Positions 36,959 to 46,700 of a DNA stretch of 64,000 nucleotides are shown one piece after another. A model generated the notes under the pieces. That model worked only from the letters and a program-made list of their open reading frames with translations. It was not told the origin of the DNA and ran no database searches. Position 1 is the stretch's first letter. Every line of letters begins with the position of its first letter. Position numbers and translations under genes: made by a program. The DNA comes from Membranihabitans maritimus. GTDB lineage: Bacteria; Bacteroidota; Bacteroidia; Chitinophagales; Saprospiraceae. The stretch lies in contig NZ_JAJSLW010000011.1 of assembly GCF_021729145.1 (NCBI RefSeq), positions 162,932 to 226,931 of the forward strand, given 5' to 3'.

Positions 36959-39331
36959 ATGAACAGAGGATATACCCCGACATCACTCTTCTTCCTTTTT
37001 TTTGGATTATTGCTGTCGATTAATATTTATGCACAGGATAAATTGCCTTATTACAAGTCTGAAAAAATTCTGGTTAATACAATATGGAGTACGGAATTAT
37101 CCGGTGATGATTCCCCAAGGGTAATTAAATCTCCTAAATTCGGAGATATTGAGTTAGTTGAAACCGAAGGTAGTTACACCTTCTCATACGATAATTTAGG
37201 AGTAGCGGAATACGATACGGCAGTTATTTTTACTAATGGTCAATTACAATCGTATGCTTTTAAAAACCAGTTTGTCACTGCCGGGAATGATACGTACATC
37301 GCATATGCAGGTCAAAGTCTGATTTTACCGGTTTTACTTAATGATCAATCATATTCAGATGAAATTGAAATTGAAAATATTCCCTTTCACGAAGGCGTAA
37401 GGGCGTCGATTGAAAATAATAATATTCGGGTCAATGGGCTAAATGAAGGTTTGCAATATTTGTATTATACAGTCTGCGATGACTTTGGCAATTGTGATGA
37501 AGGTAAAGTGTCAATTTATGTTCTTGATCCTTCGGCAAATGCAGATACTTTAATTTTTTCCAGTGTGGAAGAGAAATTGCTTTCGCTTCCCATTCCCGGG
37601 GATGATTATGAAATTCAGCAGACTACTATAGACAGTAGTTTTATTCAAGGTGAGGAGATGGTGCTTTATTTAGATCAATCTGAGCCAGGATTTCAGGAGG
37701 TTGTACTATCCAATCAATCCGGATCCTCTGTAGTATATCAATTTTTATTACAAAATTATTGGGTGAATAATAATTTTAATAATAGTGATTATGTATTTAT
37801 CCACCCTGATAAAGAAGTGATAGTTGATATTGGTGAAAACGACCTTTGGAATAATATCTATGCTATCGGGGAAGTGAATACAGGAATTTCAGTTAGCAGG
37901 TATGGTTCAGGGAGAGTGAAGATTATCCCTGAAAGAAGTTTTAGGGGAATATCCTTTTTCCAATATATTACTTGCTCAAATGTACGTTGTGATACTGCCA
38001 GGGTAAAGGTTTATGTAAATGATTTTCGACCCGCAAAGGATGAGTTTACACTATATATTGACAAAGATGAGGAAACAATCATTCCTTTTTATTCTCCTAA
38101 CAGAGATTTTGAGTTTGAAATCGTGGAGAATGGAGATTTTGGTACAGCCAGCACCTCTGAAAATGGAAAGGAAATAGTATATACCCCTGATGGAGGTTTT
38201 CAGGGTGAAGATCGGATCAAAATTCGCTATTCATACGAAAACAGTTATGGAGAAATTTTTGAAAGTTATCATTTCATAAATTTTGAAGAATCTTCTACTG
38301 CTTATTCAAATACTTGCACGGATTGTGTGTGGCCAGGAGATACTGATTTAAATGGAGTAGTGAATCTTAGTGATATTGAAAACATCGCGAAATATATTGG
38401 GGAGAAGGGCGCACAAAGAAATGGAGGTCTAATATGGAAGCCTCAGTATAATCAATCATGGAATAATTTTGAAGACAAAAAATTAAATCATTTTGACGCC
38501 AATGGTGATGGAATTATTTCTGAATTGGATATTCAGGCCATCCCCTATAATTACGGAAAGGTGCACGGATTGTTTTCCAATCCAGTAACTCAATTGGAAA
38601 CCCCGATTTGGGTAGAAACAAAATCAGTCTCTACCGGACGTAATGAGATCGTATTGGAAATTTATGCGGGTGATGAAGAGCATCCCCTGGAGGACGTCAA
38701 TGGAATGTCTCTTGATGTCGAGTACGAAGACAATATAAGTGGTGAAGATATAAAAGTTGCCAGTGACCATTCAACATGGTTGAAATCTCATCAACCCACA
38801 ATGGAACTTGAAACACCTGGTGAAGGAAATAAGGTTCACGTGGGCCAATACAGGGTACGTACATTGGGGAAAACCGGTTTTGGACTTGTTCTTAAACTAA
38901 GAATTATCGTAGAGGATGAAATCGAAGGATTTACCACTATAAGGTCAAAGGACAGAGGTACTGTTGTTAACCTCAATAATATAAAGATTCATTCGGGGCA
39001 AGGAGATTATTATTTACCAAATCAAACGGTCATCCTCTCGGAGGAAGAGGATGCTGATTCTGCTATTGCAGGTGAAATTCCTTCTATGAAAATATATCCT
39101 AACCCTGCTGTTAATTTTATTATGATAGATCCATCTTCTGGGATTGGAGAAGTAGATCGAATTAATGTTTACTCTATTGAAGGACAATTAGTGAAAACAC
39201 AGGAAAATAACCTCAATAATTCGAAAGGTATTATTGATCTTCCGGTTGATGATATTCCCCAGGGGATATACGTAGTGGAGATTTGTGCAGGAGGAGAAAA
39301 GATCAGGAACCGATGTACTCTTATACGCTAA
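36959..39331 (+). CDS. Large T9SS-secreted protein with Ig/cadherin-like and dockerin-like segments
   Basis: 790 aa from ATG 36959, with signal peptide SLFFLFFGLLLSINIYAQ. The body has tandem beta-rich domains of the VLLND/ENDLWNN kind typical of bacterial Ig/cadherin-like adhesins (about 80-450). Two calcium-loop (dockerin/EF-hand) motifs follow, DTDLNGVVNLSDIENIAKYI near 461 and DANGDGIISELDI near 514, then a cohesin/CBM-like beta region. A type A sorting domain closes it, starting MKIYPNPAVNFI near 710 and ending GIYVVEICAGGEKIRNRCTLI. It is a predicted surface or matrix protein. The 3' end overlaps the convergent kinase gene by 11 nt. Confidence 0.82.
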   Translation: MNRGYTPTSLFFLFFGLLLSINIYAQDKLPYYKSEKILVNTIWSTELSGDDSPRVIKSPKFGDIELVETEGSYTFSYDNLGVAEYDTAVIFTNGQLQSYAFKNQFVTAGNDTYIAYAGQSLILPVLLNDQSYSDEIEIENIPFHEGVRASIENNNIRVNGLNEGLQYLYYTVCDDFGNCDEGKVSIYVLDPSANADTLIFSSVEEKLLSLPIPGDDYEIQQTTIDSSFIQGEEMVLYLDQSEPGFQEVVLSNQSGSSVVYQFLLQNYWVNNNFNNSDYVFIHPDKEVIVDIGENDLWNNIYAIGEVNTGISVSRYGSGRVKIIPERSFRGISFFQYITCSNVRCDTARVKVYVNDFRPAKDEFTLYIDKDEETIIPFYSPNRDFEFEIVENGDFGTASTSENGKEIVYTPDGGFQGEDRIKIRYSYENSYGEIFESYHFINFEESSTAYSNTCTDCVWPGDTDLNGVVNLSDIENIAKYIGEKGAQRNGGLIWKPQYNQSWNNFEDKKLNHFDANGDGIISELDIQAIPYNYGKVHGLFSNPVTQLETPIWVETKSVSTGRNEIVLEIYAGDEEHPLEDVNGMSLDVEYEDNISGEDIKVASDHSTWLKSHQPTMELETPGEGNKVHVGQYRVRTLGKTGFGLVLKLRIIVEDEIEGFTTIRSKDRGTVVNLNNIKIHSGQGDYYLPNQTVILSEEEDADSAIAGEIPSMKIYPNPAVNFIMIDPSSGIGEVDRINVYSIEGQLVKTQENNLNNSKGIIDLPVDDIPQGIYVVEICAGGEKIRNRCTLIR

Positions 39332-40181
39332 ACTTATGTATTATTTGTTCAACTCGTGACAAATAACCTAGTCCGAAAATATTGAGATGGACTAGCAAAT
39401 AGTACAATTGATACATTTCTTTTCGTAAATCAAATCCGGGTTCAATAGGATAAATATCATTATAGCTAGTTTGTGACGATACAGGTGGAAATCCTCCGAA
39501 CAGATCCATCATGGCAAAATCCATTTCCCTGTGACCAAAGTGGGCACAAGGATCTATCAAAAGTGTTTTCTTTTGTGTAATTAATATATTTCCACCCCAC
39601 AAATCTCCATGTATTAATGACGGTTTTTCTTCAGGACAGGTATCCTTAATACGATGGAATAAGGAATTTACTTTTGATATTACCGAGAGAGAGAGCCTTT
39701 TCTGATCTATTGCTGTTTGAATCTGGGGCTCCAACCGGCAGGTGATGTAAAAATCTTTCCATGAGTGGTGTTCAGTATTTTTTTGTGGAAGCCGGCCTAT
39801 ATAATTGTTTTTGCCTCCGAACTGTTCACCGGAAGTTTTGTGCATGTTTGCAAGGTCGCTAAAGAATTGGTCCCAGTTATTATTGGTTGGAGAACTTTCG
39901 TAATATTCGATCAGAAGGCCGGCGGTGGTCTTGTTTTCCAATAGTGTGAATGATCCGGGGATATTTTTTACTCCATATTTCTTCAATAAAATTAAACTTT
40001 CGTATTCGGTCGTAATTATTTCTTTTGGAGCATTTTTACGGTTTAATTTAAGAAACCAGGTCTCTCCGGAATGAGTGTGAATTTGGTAGCTGTCATTAAT
40101 GTCACCCCCGGATACCGGCCGCATGCTATTAAGTGCTATTTCATATTTTTCAAGTAACGTTTGAACCCTATTTTCGATCAA
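39321..40181 (-). CDS. Fructosamine kinase/aminoglycoside phosphotransferase-family protein
   Basis: A 286-aa cytoplasmic kinase-like enzyme. The ATP-lysine is in WFLKLN (Lys45), a conserved Glu lies near 59-61, the catalytic loop is HGDLWGGN at 191-198, and the metal Asp is in LIDPCAHFGHREMDFAMM (Asp210). These are hallmarks of fructosamine-3-kinase/YniA proteins, which repair glycated amines. Its start overlaps the stop of the LytTR regulator by 4 nt (ATGA), so it is the third gene of the LytS/LytTR operon. That link is unusual. Confidence 0.85.
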   Translation of the reverse strand: MIENRVQTLLEKYEIALNSMRPVSGGDINDSYQIHTHSGETWFLKLNRKNAPKEIITTEYESLILLKKYGVKNIPGSFTLLENKTTAGLLIEYYESSPTNNNWDQFFSDLANMHKTSGEQFGGKNNYIGRLPQKNTEHHSWKDFYITCRLEPQIQTAIDQKRLSLSVISKVNSLFHRIKDTCPEEKPSLIHGDLWGGNILITQKKTLLIDPCAHFGHREMDFAMMDLFGGFPPVSSQTSYNDIYPIEPGFDLRKEMYQLYYLLVHLNIFGLGYLSRVEQIIHKFSV

Positions 40182-40879
40182 AGCCTTCTGGAGTTTACTA
40201 TGTCGAGTAAATTATCTTTATAGTTTTTGCCTATAGGAAGTTTTACCTTTTCTCCCTTGATAAGTATTTCGAGGTTGTTCCCCACTACGGATTTAATTTT
40301 ATCCAGGTTTACGATGTAAGAGCGATGGATCCGTTTAAAATTGTTGTTTGACAATTTCTCTTCAAGGCTTTTCATCGTCTGTAAAGTGACAATTTTGGAC
40401 GTTTCGGTCTTAATAATTACGTAATCCTTCAGTCCTTCAATATAAAAAATTTCATCATAGTAAAGCCGGTGTAATTTTTTATCTGATTTTACGAAAATAC
40501 TATCTTCAAATGCTTCGGCATTTCGTCCCAGGTCGTGCCTTACCTTTTCAATTGCTTTGTCAAAGCGCTCTTTGGAGATTGGTTTGAGCAAGTAGTCAAC
40601 TGCTTCTAATTCAAATCCTTCCAGTGCATATTCTTTAAATGCAGTTGTAAAGACAACCAGGGGGGGATTTTCCAGGATTTTTAAAAAATCAATACCATTG
40701 AGTTGTGGCATTTGAATGTCCAGAAACATGACATCAATATCATTTTCTTTAAGCATTTTATTTGCTTCCAATGCATTGCTTGATACCCCTGTTAATTCAA
40801 AATCTTCGTAGGATTTGAGATATGTTTCCAGAATTTCTTGTGCCAGGGGTTCATCGTCAACTATTAAGGTCTTTATCAT
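40178..40879 (-). CDS. LytTR-family response regulator
   Basis: A 233-aa regulator. The receiver domain (1-120) has acidic residues at 8-9, phospho-Asp54 in MFLDIQMP and the conserved Lys in LLKPISKERF. The C-terminal LytTR DNA-binding domain (about 135-232) has KKLHRLYYDEIFYIEGLKDYVII, RSYIVNLDKI and VKLPIGKNYKDNLLDIV. It pairs with the LytS-type kinase 10 nt upstream and is coupled to the downstream kinase gene by an ATGA overlap. Confidence 0.92.
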   Translation of the reverse strand: MIKTLIVDDEPLAQEILETYLKSYEDFELTGVSSNALEANKMLKENDIDVMFLDIQMPQLNGIDFLKILENPPLVVFTTAFKEYALEGFELEAVDYLLKPISKERFDKAIEKVRHDLGRNAEAFEDSIFVKSDKKLHRLYYDEIFYIEGLKDYVIIKTETSKIVTLQTMKSLEEKLSNNNFKRIHRSYIVNLDKIKSVVGNNLEILIKGEKVKLPIGKNYKDNLLDIVNSRRL

Positions 40880-40889
40880 CGTGTAATTT

Positions 40890-41951
40890 TTAAATATTTA
40901 ATAAAAGAGAAACTTCAAATTTGTCAATACTTTTTTTGATTTTGAGATGGTGTTTATCAGGATATAATAGTTCAAGTCTTCGCTTGGCATTTTCCAATCC
41001 TATTCCACCACTATTTTTTTTCAACTTAACAATGTGAATTTGTGGAGATACGCTGTTAACTATATTAAAATAAACTTCTTTTTCGTCAATTTTAAAATCA
41101 ATATGAACATATCCTTCTTCCACATTATTGACACCGTGTTTAAAGCTATTTTCTACAAAAGTAATGAGAAGCAAAGGGGCAATGAATTTGCCATCCGGAT
41201 CCCCCTCTACGTTGAATACAATTTCATTTAATCTTCCTTTACGGACTTTTTCAAGCTCCAGATAATTACGAATATAACTAATTTCCTGTTCTAGGGGAAC
41301 AAGGTCTTCATTGCAATCATACAGCATATATCTCATTATTTCCGATAACTTTAAAACCAATTCTGGTGCCTCATCTGATTTTTTGAGCGTAAGGGCATAT
41401 ATGCTATTCAGGGAGTTAAACAGGAAATGTGGGTTTATCTGTGTTTTTAGAAAATTGAGTTCCGTTTCTATATTTGTTGTGTAAAGTTCTGATATTTCAA
41501 CTCTTTTTTTAAGCCAATCGATAATAATTGCATAAACCAACGAGGCAATTGCTACGAATAGCTCCAGTAAAATAATGGTACTAAAATTAAAGTAATATTG
41601 GTTGGCCAGCGAAGGATAATTACGCAAGATCAATATTTGAAGGCTGATATATACAGGGGTGATCAATACAATTCCCGTAAGTAAAAAAACCACATATAAA
41701 AAGGTCTTCTTATTAAATAGATATTTGGGAATCAGGTATAGTATGTTCATATATACAATGCCTGCAAAAAAAACTGTTAGTGTTAGATTAGATATAATAT
41801 TTGTTTTTGAATCCAATTGATTGGTGTCAATTATTGTCAAAGCCAAAAAAAAGACAATCCAAAATACAATATGCAGTGGTTTGGAGTATTGTGCCGCATA
41901 GCTATAAATATGGGCGTTCTTGAATAGTTTCTTTTTGATTATACCTTCCAT
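40890..41951 (-). CDS. LytS-type sensor histidine kinase
   Basis: A 353-aa inner-membrane kinase with four predicted helices in the first 145 residues (LHIVFWIVFFLALTII, LTVFFAGIVYMNILYLI, FLYVVFLLTGIVLITPVYI, IILLELFVAIASLVYAIII). The His_kinase domain follows with phosphoacceptor His175 in INPHFLFNSLNSIY, and an ATPase region with FVENSFKHGVNN and GGIGLENAKRRLELLY. There is no large extracytoplasmic sensor domain, so the signal is probably sensed in the membrane. It is in an operon with the LytTR regulator. Confidence 0.92.
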   Translation of the reverse strand: MEGIIKKKLFKNAHIYSYAAQYSKPLHIVFWIVFFLALTIIDTNQLDSKTNIISNLTLTVFFAGIVYMNILYLIPKYLFNKKTFLYVVFLLTGIVLITPVYISLQILILRNYPSLANQYYFNFSTIILLELFVAIASLVYAIIIDWLKKRVEISELYTTNIETELNFLKTQINPHFLFNSLNSIYALTLKKSDEAPELVLKLSEIMRYMLYDCNEDLVPLEQEISYIRNYLELEKVRKGRLNEIVFNVEGDPDGKFIAPLLLITFVENSFKHGVNNVEEGYVHIDFKIDEKEVYFNIVNSVSPQIHIVKLKKNSGGIGLENAKRRLELLYPDKHHLKIKKSIDKFEVSLLLNI

Positions 41952-42164
41952 TGTCAGGAGTAAATGAAAAAAATTTTTACAAGGTACAAAAGCTTTTTAT
42001 ACAATATTTTGGATTCGTTAGACCAACGACATTATTAGGGAGGGTAGGAATAAAAAATGTCAGAAGTTTTCGCTAAAAATTCAGGTCAAATATGTAAAGA
42101 AGATTCGGAAAGTTTAAAAATTAAGGTAATATTTGTTTAATTCGTATAAATAAGATTTGACAAC

Positions 42165-43043
42165 ATGGAAGTATTTTTATTCCCCGGGCAAGGGGCCCAA
42201 TTCGTAAATATGGGTGAGGATTTGTATAATTCATCTGATGAAGCAAAGTCTTTTTTCAAAAAAGCTAATGAAATACTTGGCTGGGATATCAGTGAGGTAA
42301 TGTTCGGTGGTACAGAAGAGGAATTAACACAGACTAGAGTAACTCAACCTGCTATTTTTATTCACAGTGTCATAACGGCTTTCACAAGAGGAAAAGATCG
42401 AAATCCAGCAATGATGGCTGGTCATTCCCTTGGTGAATTTTCGGCGCTTACGGTTGCAGGAGCTCTAACCTTTGAAGCGGGATTGAATTTGGTTAAGGAG
42501 CGAGCCCTGGCTATGCAGAAAGCCTGCGATATAACGGAAGGAACTATGGCTGCTATTTTGGGGCTTGATGATGATGTAATAGAAAAAATTTGCGAAGGGA
42601 TCGAAGATGTCGTCGTTCCGGCGAATTATAATACGACAGGTCAACTCGTTATTTCCGGTTCCGTATCGGGTATTCATGAAGCCGTAGAAAAGCTTAAAGA
42701 AGCGGGGGCAAGGAGGGCATTGGTGTTGAAAGTAGGAGGAGCATTTCACTCCCCTCTGATGAAACCGGCGGAAGAGCATTTGGCTCAAACCATTTCTGAG
42801 ACGCCATTCACAGAACCTACTTGTGCGATCTACCAAAATGTAACGGGATTTCCGGAAAGGGACCCGGAAAAAATAAAACAAAACCTGATTGCCCAATTGA
42901 CCGCACCGGTGAAGTGGACGCAAACCATGAAAAAAATGGTGGAAGATGGTGCTGATAAATTTTATGAAGTAGGGGGAAAAGGCGGTATCTTACAGGGAAT
43001 GCTTAAAAAGATAGATCGATCAATTGATTCAGAATCCTTATAA
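42165..43043 (+). CDS. fabD: Malonyl-CoA:ACP transacylase
   Basis: A 292-aa cytoplasmic enzyme that transfers malonyl groups from CoA to acyl carrier protein for fatty acid synthesis. FPGQGAQ is at 6-12, the nucleophile is Ser88 in GHSLGE, the QP/R substrate region is RVTQPAIF near 58-65, and the catalytic histidine is in GGAFHSPLM near 195. Length and motifs are complete. It lies alone from other fab genes and is followed after 11 nt by the AlgH-family gene. Confidence 0.95.
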   Translation: MEVFLFPGQGAQFVNMGEDLYNSSDEAKSFFKKANEILGWDISEVMFGGTEEELTQTRVTQPAIFIHSVITAFTRGKDRNPAMMAGHSLGEFSALTVAGALTFEAGLNLVKERALAMQKACDITEGTMAAILGLDDDVIEKICEGIEDVVVPANYNTTGQLVISGSVSGIHEAVEKLKEAGARRALVLKVGGAFHSPLMKPAEEHLAQTISETPFTEPTCAIYQNVTGFPERDPEKIKQNLIAQLTAPVKWTQTMKKMVEDGADKFYEVGGKGGILQGMLKKIDRSIDSESL

Positions 43044-43054
43044 AAGATTATCCT

Positions 43055-43609
43055 ATGGATTATGGTATTGAAAATGGGAAATTACTCCTTGCTGAACCCT
43101 TTATGATAGATACCAATTTTAAAAGGGCAGTTGTACTTATTTGTGATTGCCATACGGATGGAACAGTAGGATTTATAGTTAATAAGCCTCTGGATGTCCA
43201 TGTCCACGAACTACTTGAAGGCTTTCCTGATTCAGATATGAAATTATTTTTCGGAGGTCCGGTAGCACACGATACTATCCATTTTTTACATAATAAAGGG
43301 GATCTTATTGAAAATAGTGTAAAAGTAGTGGATGGAGTATATTGGGGGGGAGATTTTGATAAAGTGAAGTTTTTATTTGAAAATCAAGTAATTACTCCAG
43401 ATGACATTAAGTTTTTTATTGGGTATTCAGGGTGGTCATCCGGGCAGTTGGAGGAAGAATTATCTTATAAGTCCTGGGTTTTAGCCAATATGGATAAGAA
43501 TTACTTATTTTCGGATTCTGAAATGAAGCTTTGGTCCCAGGTGATGAATAATAAGGGTGGAACCTATGAGGTAATAGCTTCAATGTCCGAATTTTCAAAT
43601 TTAAATTAA
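43055..43609 (+). CDS. YqgE/AlgH-family protein (UPF0301)
   Basis: A 184-aa cytoplasmic protein. GKLLLAEPFMIDTNFKRAVVLICD at the N-terminus, GFIVNKPLDVHVHELL, FFGGPVAHDTIHFLH, FFIGYSGWSSGQLEEEL and WVLANMDKNYLF are the family's conserved blocks. Biochemical function is not established, although AlgH was first linked to alginate regulation. It lies 6 nt before the ABC-F gene. Confidence 0.92.
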   Translation: MDYGIENGKLLLAEPFMIDTNFKRAVVLICDCHTDGTVGFIVNKPLDVHVHELLEGFPDSDMKLFFGGPVAHDTIHFLHNKGDLIENSVKVVDGVYWGGDFDKVKFLFENQVITPDDIKFFIGYSGWSSGQLEEELSYKSWVLANMDKNYLFSDSEMKLWSQVMNNKGGTYEVIASMSEFSNLN

Positions 43610-43615
43610 GTCAGT

Positions 43616-45538
43616 GTGTTAGCAATTCAGGGGTTGAGTTTATTTTTTGGTGATAGAGCACTATTCAATAATATAAGTCTGACATTCAAGGATAATGTAA
43701 AATGTGGACTACTGGGGAAAAACGGAGCTGGTAAAAGTACATTGTTGAAAGTAATATCCCGGGAAATTATCCCGGATGCAGGTCAAATTGACATACCCGC
43801 TAGCTATACAATTGGCTATTTAACACAGCATATAGATTTGAGTAATGATTTGTCCGTACGGGAAAATGCCGCAATGGCTTTTCAATCCATACGGACTATA
43901 GAAGATCGACTTAATGTCCTTAATACTGACCTGGTTGAGCGGACCGATTATGAGTCAGAAGGATACCAGGATCTCATTCAGGAAATAGCAGATTTAACTG
44001 ATAAACTGGCTTATTTAGGTGCGTCTACAATGGATGCGCAAATAGAACATGTGTTAAAAGGATTGGGGTTTACGGCTAAAACCATGGACAAGAATGTCCA
44101 GAAATTGAGCGGAGGTTGGCAAATGCGTGTGGAATTGGCTAAAATACTTTTGGCGCGTCCTTCAATTCTTTTGCTCGATGAGCCAACCAATCATTTGGAT
44201 ATTGATTCAATAATTTGGTTGGAGAAATTTTTAAAAGACTACCAGGGAATCGTCATCCTGATTTCACACGACAAAGAATTTTTGGATAATATCGTATCGG
44301 AAGTTTATGAATTGGACAATGGCAGAGTAGACCATTATGTAGCTAATTATTCCGGATATCTGGAAGAAAAAGATGAAAGACTGGAGATTCGAAAGGCCGC
44401 CTATGAAAACCAACAAAAGTTGATAGCAGAGAAGGAACGTACTATCGAAAGGTTCCGGGCGAAAGCAACTAAAGCATCCATGGCCAAATCAATGGAAAAG
44501 AGCCTGGAGAAAATGGAAAAAGTAGAGGAAGTGATAGAGTCCGATAAACACATCAGAGTTTCATTTTTACCTGTAAAAAGATCGGCTAATGAAGTGGTGA
44601 AAATCACGGATGCTGCTAAATCTTTCGGGGCATTAAATGTGTTTTCGGGGGTCACGATGGAAATATTGAGGGGTGACCGGGTCGCCTTTGTCGGCCAAAA
44701 TGGCCAAGGGAAGTCTACTTTGACAAAAATAATCGTCGGAGACCTGGAACCTACTTCCGGAATCGTCAAAGTAGGTCAGAATGTAGATCTGGGATATTTT
44801 GCCCAGAACCAGGTCGAATTTTTACCGCCGAATAGCACCCCGTTGGAGTTTATGGAAAATGATTGCCCCGAAAATATGCGTACGAAAGTCCGGTCTATTT
44901 TGGGATCTTTCCTTTTTAGTGGTGAAGATGTTGATAAGAAAATTAAAGTGTTGTCTGGTGGGGAAAAAACTCGATTGGCTATTGCTCGCTTGTTATTATA
45001 CCCTATTAATTTTTTGGTACTTGATGAACCTACACATCACCTGGATCTCCAAACGAAGGCCATTCTCAAAGAAGCCTTGATGAATTACGAAGGGACACTT
45101 TTAGTGGTTTCACACGACAGGGATTTGCTAGTGGGATTAACATCCAGGACCTGCGAATTCCGAGACGGAGAAGTGATAGAGTACCTCGGCGATGTAAATT
45201 ATTTTCTGGAGAAACGCAACGAAGATAACATGCGTTCGATTGAAATTGCTTCCCAGCCTAAGAAGACAGGTGCAAAAACACTGACCAAAGAAGAAAGAGT
45301 TCAGTTGTTTAATTTGCGAAAGGACTTGCAGAAGAAGATCAATCGAATGGAAAAGCAAATTGAAAAGCTCGAAGGGAAAAAGAGTGTGTTGGAAAGAGAA
45401 ATGGCAGCCACTGACTTTTATCAGTCCGATAGTGCCAGTGAAGTAATGAAAAAACACGGTGTATTGATTTCAGAGATTGATTCTACCATGGAAGAATGGG
45501 AGCGATTAGTAGAGGAATATGAGGAGATAGAGATCTGA
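43616..45538 (+). CDS. ABC-F family ATPase
   Basis: A 640-aa soluble twin-ATPase without membrane domains, of the Uup/YdiF class that acts on ribosomes. Start is GTG 43616. Domain 1 has Walker A GKNGAGKST at about 34-42, signature LSGGWQMRVELA and LLLDEPTNHLDI. The inter-domain linker helix is rich in charged residues (RAKATKASMAKSMEKSLEKMEK). Domain 2 has GQNGQGKST, LSGGEKTRLAIA and LDEPTHHLDLQ. The C-terminal 100 residues form a charged coiled coil (LRKDLQKKINRMEKQIEKLEG). Confidence 0.93.
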   Translation: MLAIQGLSLFFGDRALFNNISLTFKDNVKCGLLGKNGAGKSTLLKVISREIIPDAGQIDIPASYTIGYLTQHIDLSNDLSVRENAAMAFQSIRTIEDRLNVLNTDLVERTDYESEGYQDLIQEIADLTDKLAYLGASTMDAQIEHVLKGLGFTAKTMDKNVQKLSGGWQMRVELAKILLARPSILLLDEPTNHLDIDSIIWLEKFLKDYQGIVILISHDKEFLDNIVSEVYELDNGRVDHYVANYSGYLEEKDERLEIRKAAYENQQKLIAEKERTIERFRAKATKASMAKSMEKSLEKMEKVEEVIESDKHIRVSFLPVKRSANEVVKITDAAKSFGALNVFSGVTMEILRGDRVAFVGQNGQGKSTLTKIIVGDLEPTSGIVKVGQNVDLGYFAQNQVEFLPPNSTPLEFMENDCPENMRTKVRSILGSFLFSGEDVDKKIKVLSGGEKTRLAIARLLLYPINFLVLDEPTHHLDLQTKAILKEALMNYEGTLLVVSHDRDLLVGLTSRTCEFRDGEVIEYLGDVNYFLEKRNEDNMRSIEIASQPKKTGAKTLTKEERVQLFNLRKDLQKKINRMEKQIEKLEGKKSVLEREMAATDFYQSDSASEVMKKHGVLISEIDSTMEEWERLVEEYEEIEI

Positions 45539-46272
45539 AGTGTGTCGTCCTCCATACATCACTTGTGTTTGATGCACTAGCCTGTATTTGCATTTTGAGA
45601 TGTACCGGTCACAACGGGAATCATCCCGCAAATTAATAACAGAACAAAAGGCCGGATACTGAGTACAGAATAGGAAGGGGTTTGACATATTAAGGCTTGA
45701 CCTGGATTATTCATGAATATAATTCAAACAACTTCCATTTTTGAGCAAATGAATTTACTTTAAATAGATCATTATAAATTAGTTATATATTTAATAATTT
45801 ATTATTAGTAGTTATAGTGAATAATTCAGGTTAACAGGTGTTTTTAAGATATAATTCGACACCCTATGGGGTCGATTTGAAATTTGAGGTTTGGGCTTAC
45901 ATAATCCAATCCCTCCGGGATTTATCGATGCAATTGAGTTAAGGTACAAAGCTAATTTGATTGCAAATATTTCCCGCTGATGTACGCGGATTATCGCAGA
46001 CAATCATTTTATTTCTACGAAAATCTGCGACATCTACCCTACGGACCACTTGGTGGCGGGCTGTAATCTGGTATAAATTCTTAAGACCTCTTGAGGTCAG
46101 AATATTTTAAATCCTCAATGTATTATTGCAGTTTTTATTCATTTGTGTAAAATAGTAAGATTTGGATACATGGTAGAAAAGAAATATTAAACCTGATTGG
46201 AGCAACAAATAGAATAAAACAGTGTTAAATGGAAAGGTGTAAGAAGTATTCATGTATTAAAATAGCAGACAA
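45539..46272. other. Gene-free region of about 734 nt before moaD
   Basis: No frame with a recognisable product. It holds the palindromic repeat-like unit listed separately (45973-46037) and a small GACCTC-TT-GAGGTC inverted repeat at 46085-46098. No Moco riboswitch structure could be recognised by eye. Confidence 0.5.
45973..46037. repeat. Palindromic intergenic unit with CGCGGATT/TCTGCG arms
   Basis: CCGCTGATGTACGCGGATTA, TCGCAGA and a downstream ACGAAAATCTGCGACATCTA form an imperfect inverted repeat around an AT-rich centre. It resembles the CGCTGATT...CGCAGATT...AATCTGCG type of intergenic repeat I recall from several Bacteroidota genomes; that resemblance is from memory. Confidence 0.4.
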
Positions 46273-46518
46273 TTGAAGATTTTACTTTTTGGCATAACAC
46301 GGGATATTATAGATGAAGGCGAAGTCAAAGCGTTGTCTGATGAGCTCTCTCAATTGGGGACTGTAGGGAATATAAGGGAGTTTTTGGGTGAGAAGTACCC
46401 CGGATTGAAGGAACTTTCTTCATTGAAGATTGCTGTAAACCAGGAATTTGCCATGGACTCAACCAAGATCACTAAAACCGACGAAATAGCACTTATCCCT
46501 CCTGTAAGTGGCGGTTAA
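46273..46518 (+). CDS. moaD: Molybdopterin synthase small subunit (sulfur carrier)
   Basis: An 81-aa ubiquitin-fold sulfur-carrier protein. It starts at TTG (MKILLFGITRDII), has the usual KIAVNQEFAM strand, and ends in the essential Gly-Gly (ALIPPVSGG) that is adenylated by MoeB and converted to a thiocarboxylate. First gene of the molybdenum-cofactor island. The large subunit MoaE is not in the window. The gap to moaA is 229 nt and contains a candidate promoter. Confidence 0.88.
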   Translation: MKILLFGITRDIIDEGEVKALSDELSQLGTVGNIREFLGEKYPGLKELSSLKIAVNQEFAMDSTKITKTDEIALIPPVSGG

Positions 46519-46692
46519 TTCCGGGATTGGAAGTGGAAGTGAATATGGATCAATTCCGCATACCGGATTTGAAGTCTATGTTTACTTAGGATGTCAGGCA
46601 AAGATAGAGTAAAAGGTTTTTGATGGATAAGGATAGTTTGAAGCTTACCGCTAAAAGCTCATATCTTTATAATGGGAGTCAGTATTAATCTT

Positions 46693-46700
46693 TATCTTTG
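46693..46700 (+). promoter_or_regulatory. Candidate -7 element upstream of moaA
   Basis: TATCTTTG fits TAnnTTTG and lies 47 nt before the moaA ATG. No convincing TTG element was seen at the expected distance. Confidence 0.35.

Noticed and set aside
45650..45680. A possible third copy of the dispersed repeat (AAAAGG...ATACTGAGT)
   Set aside because: Only about 20 positions resemble copy A, with gaps, and none of the other blocks follow.
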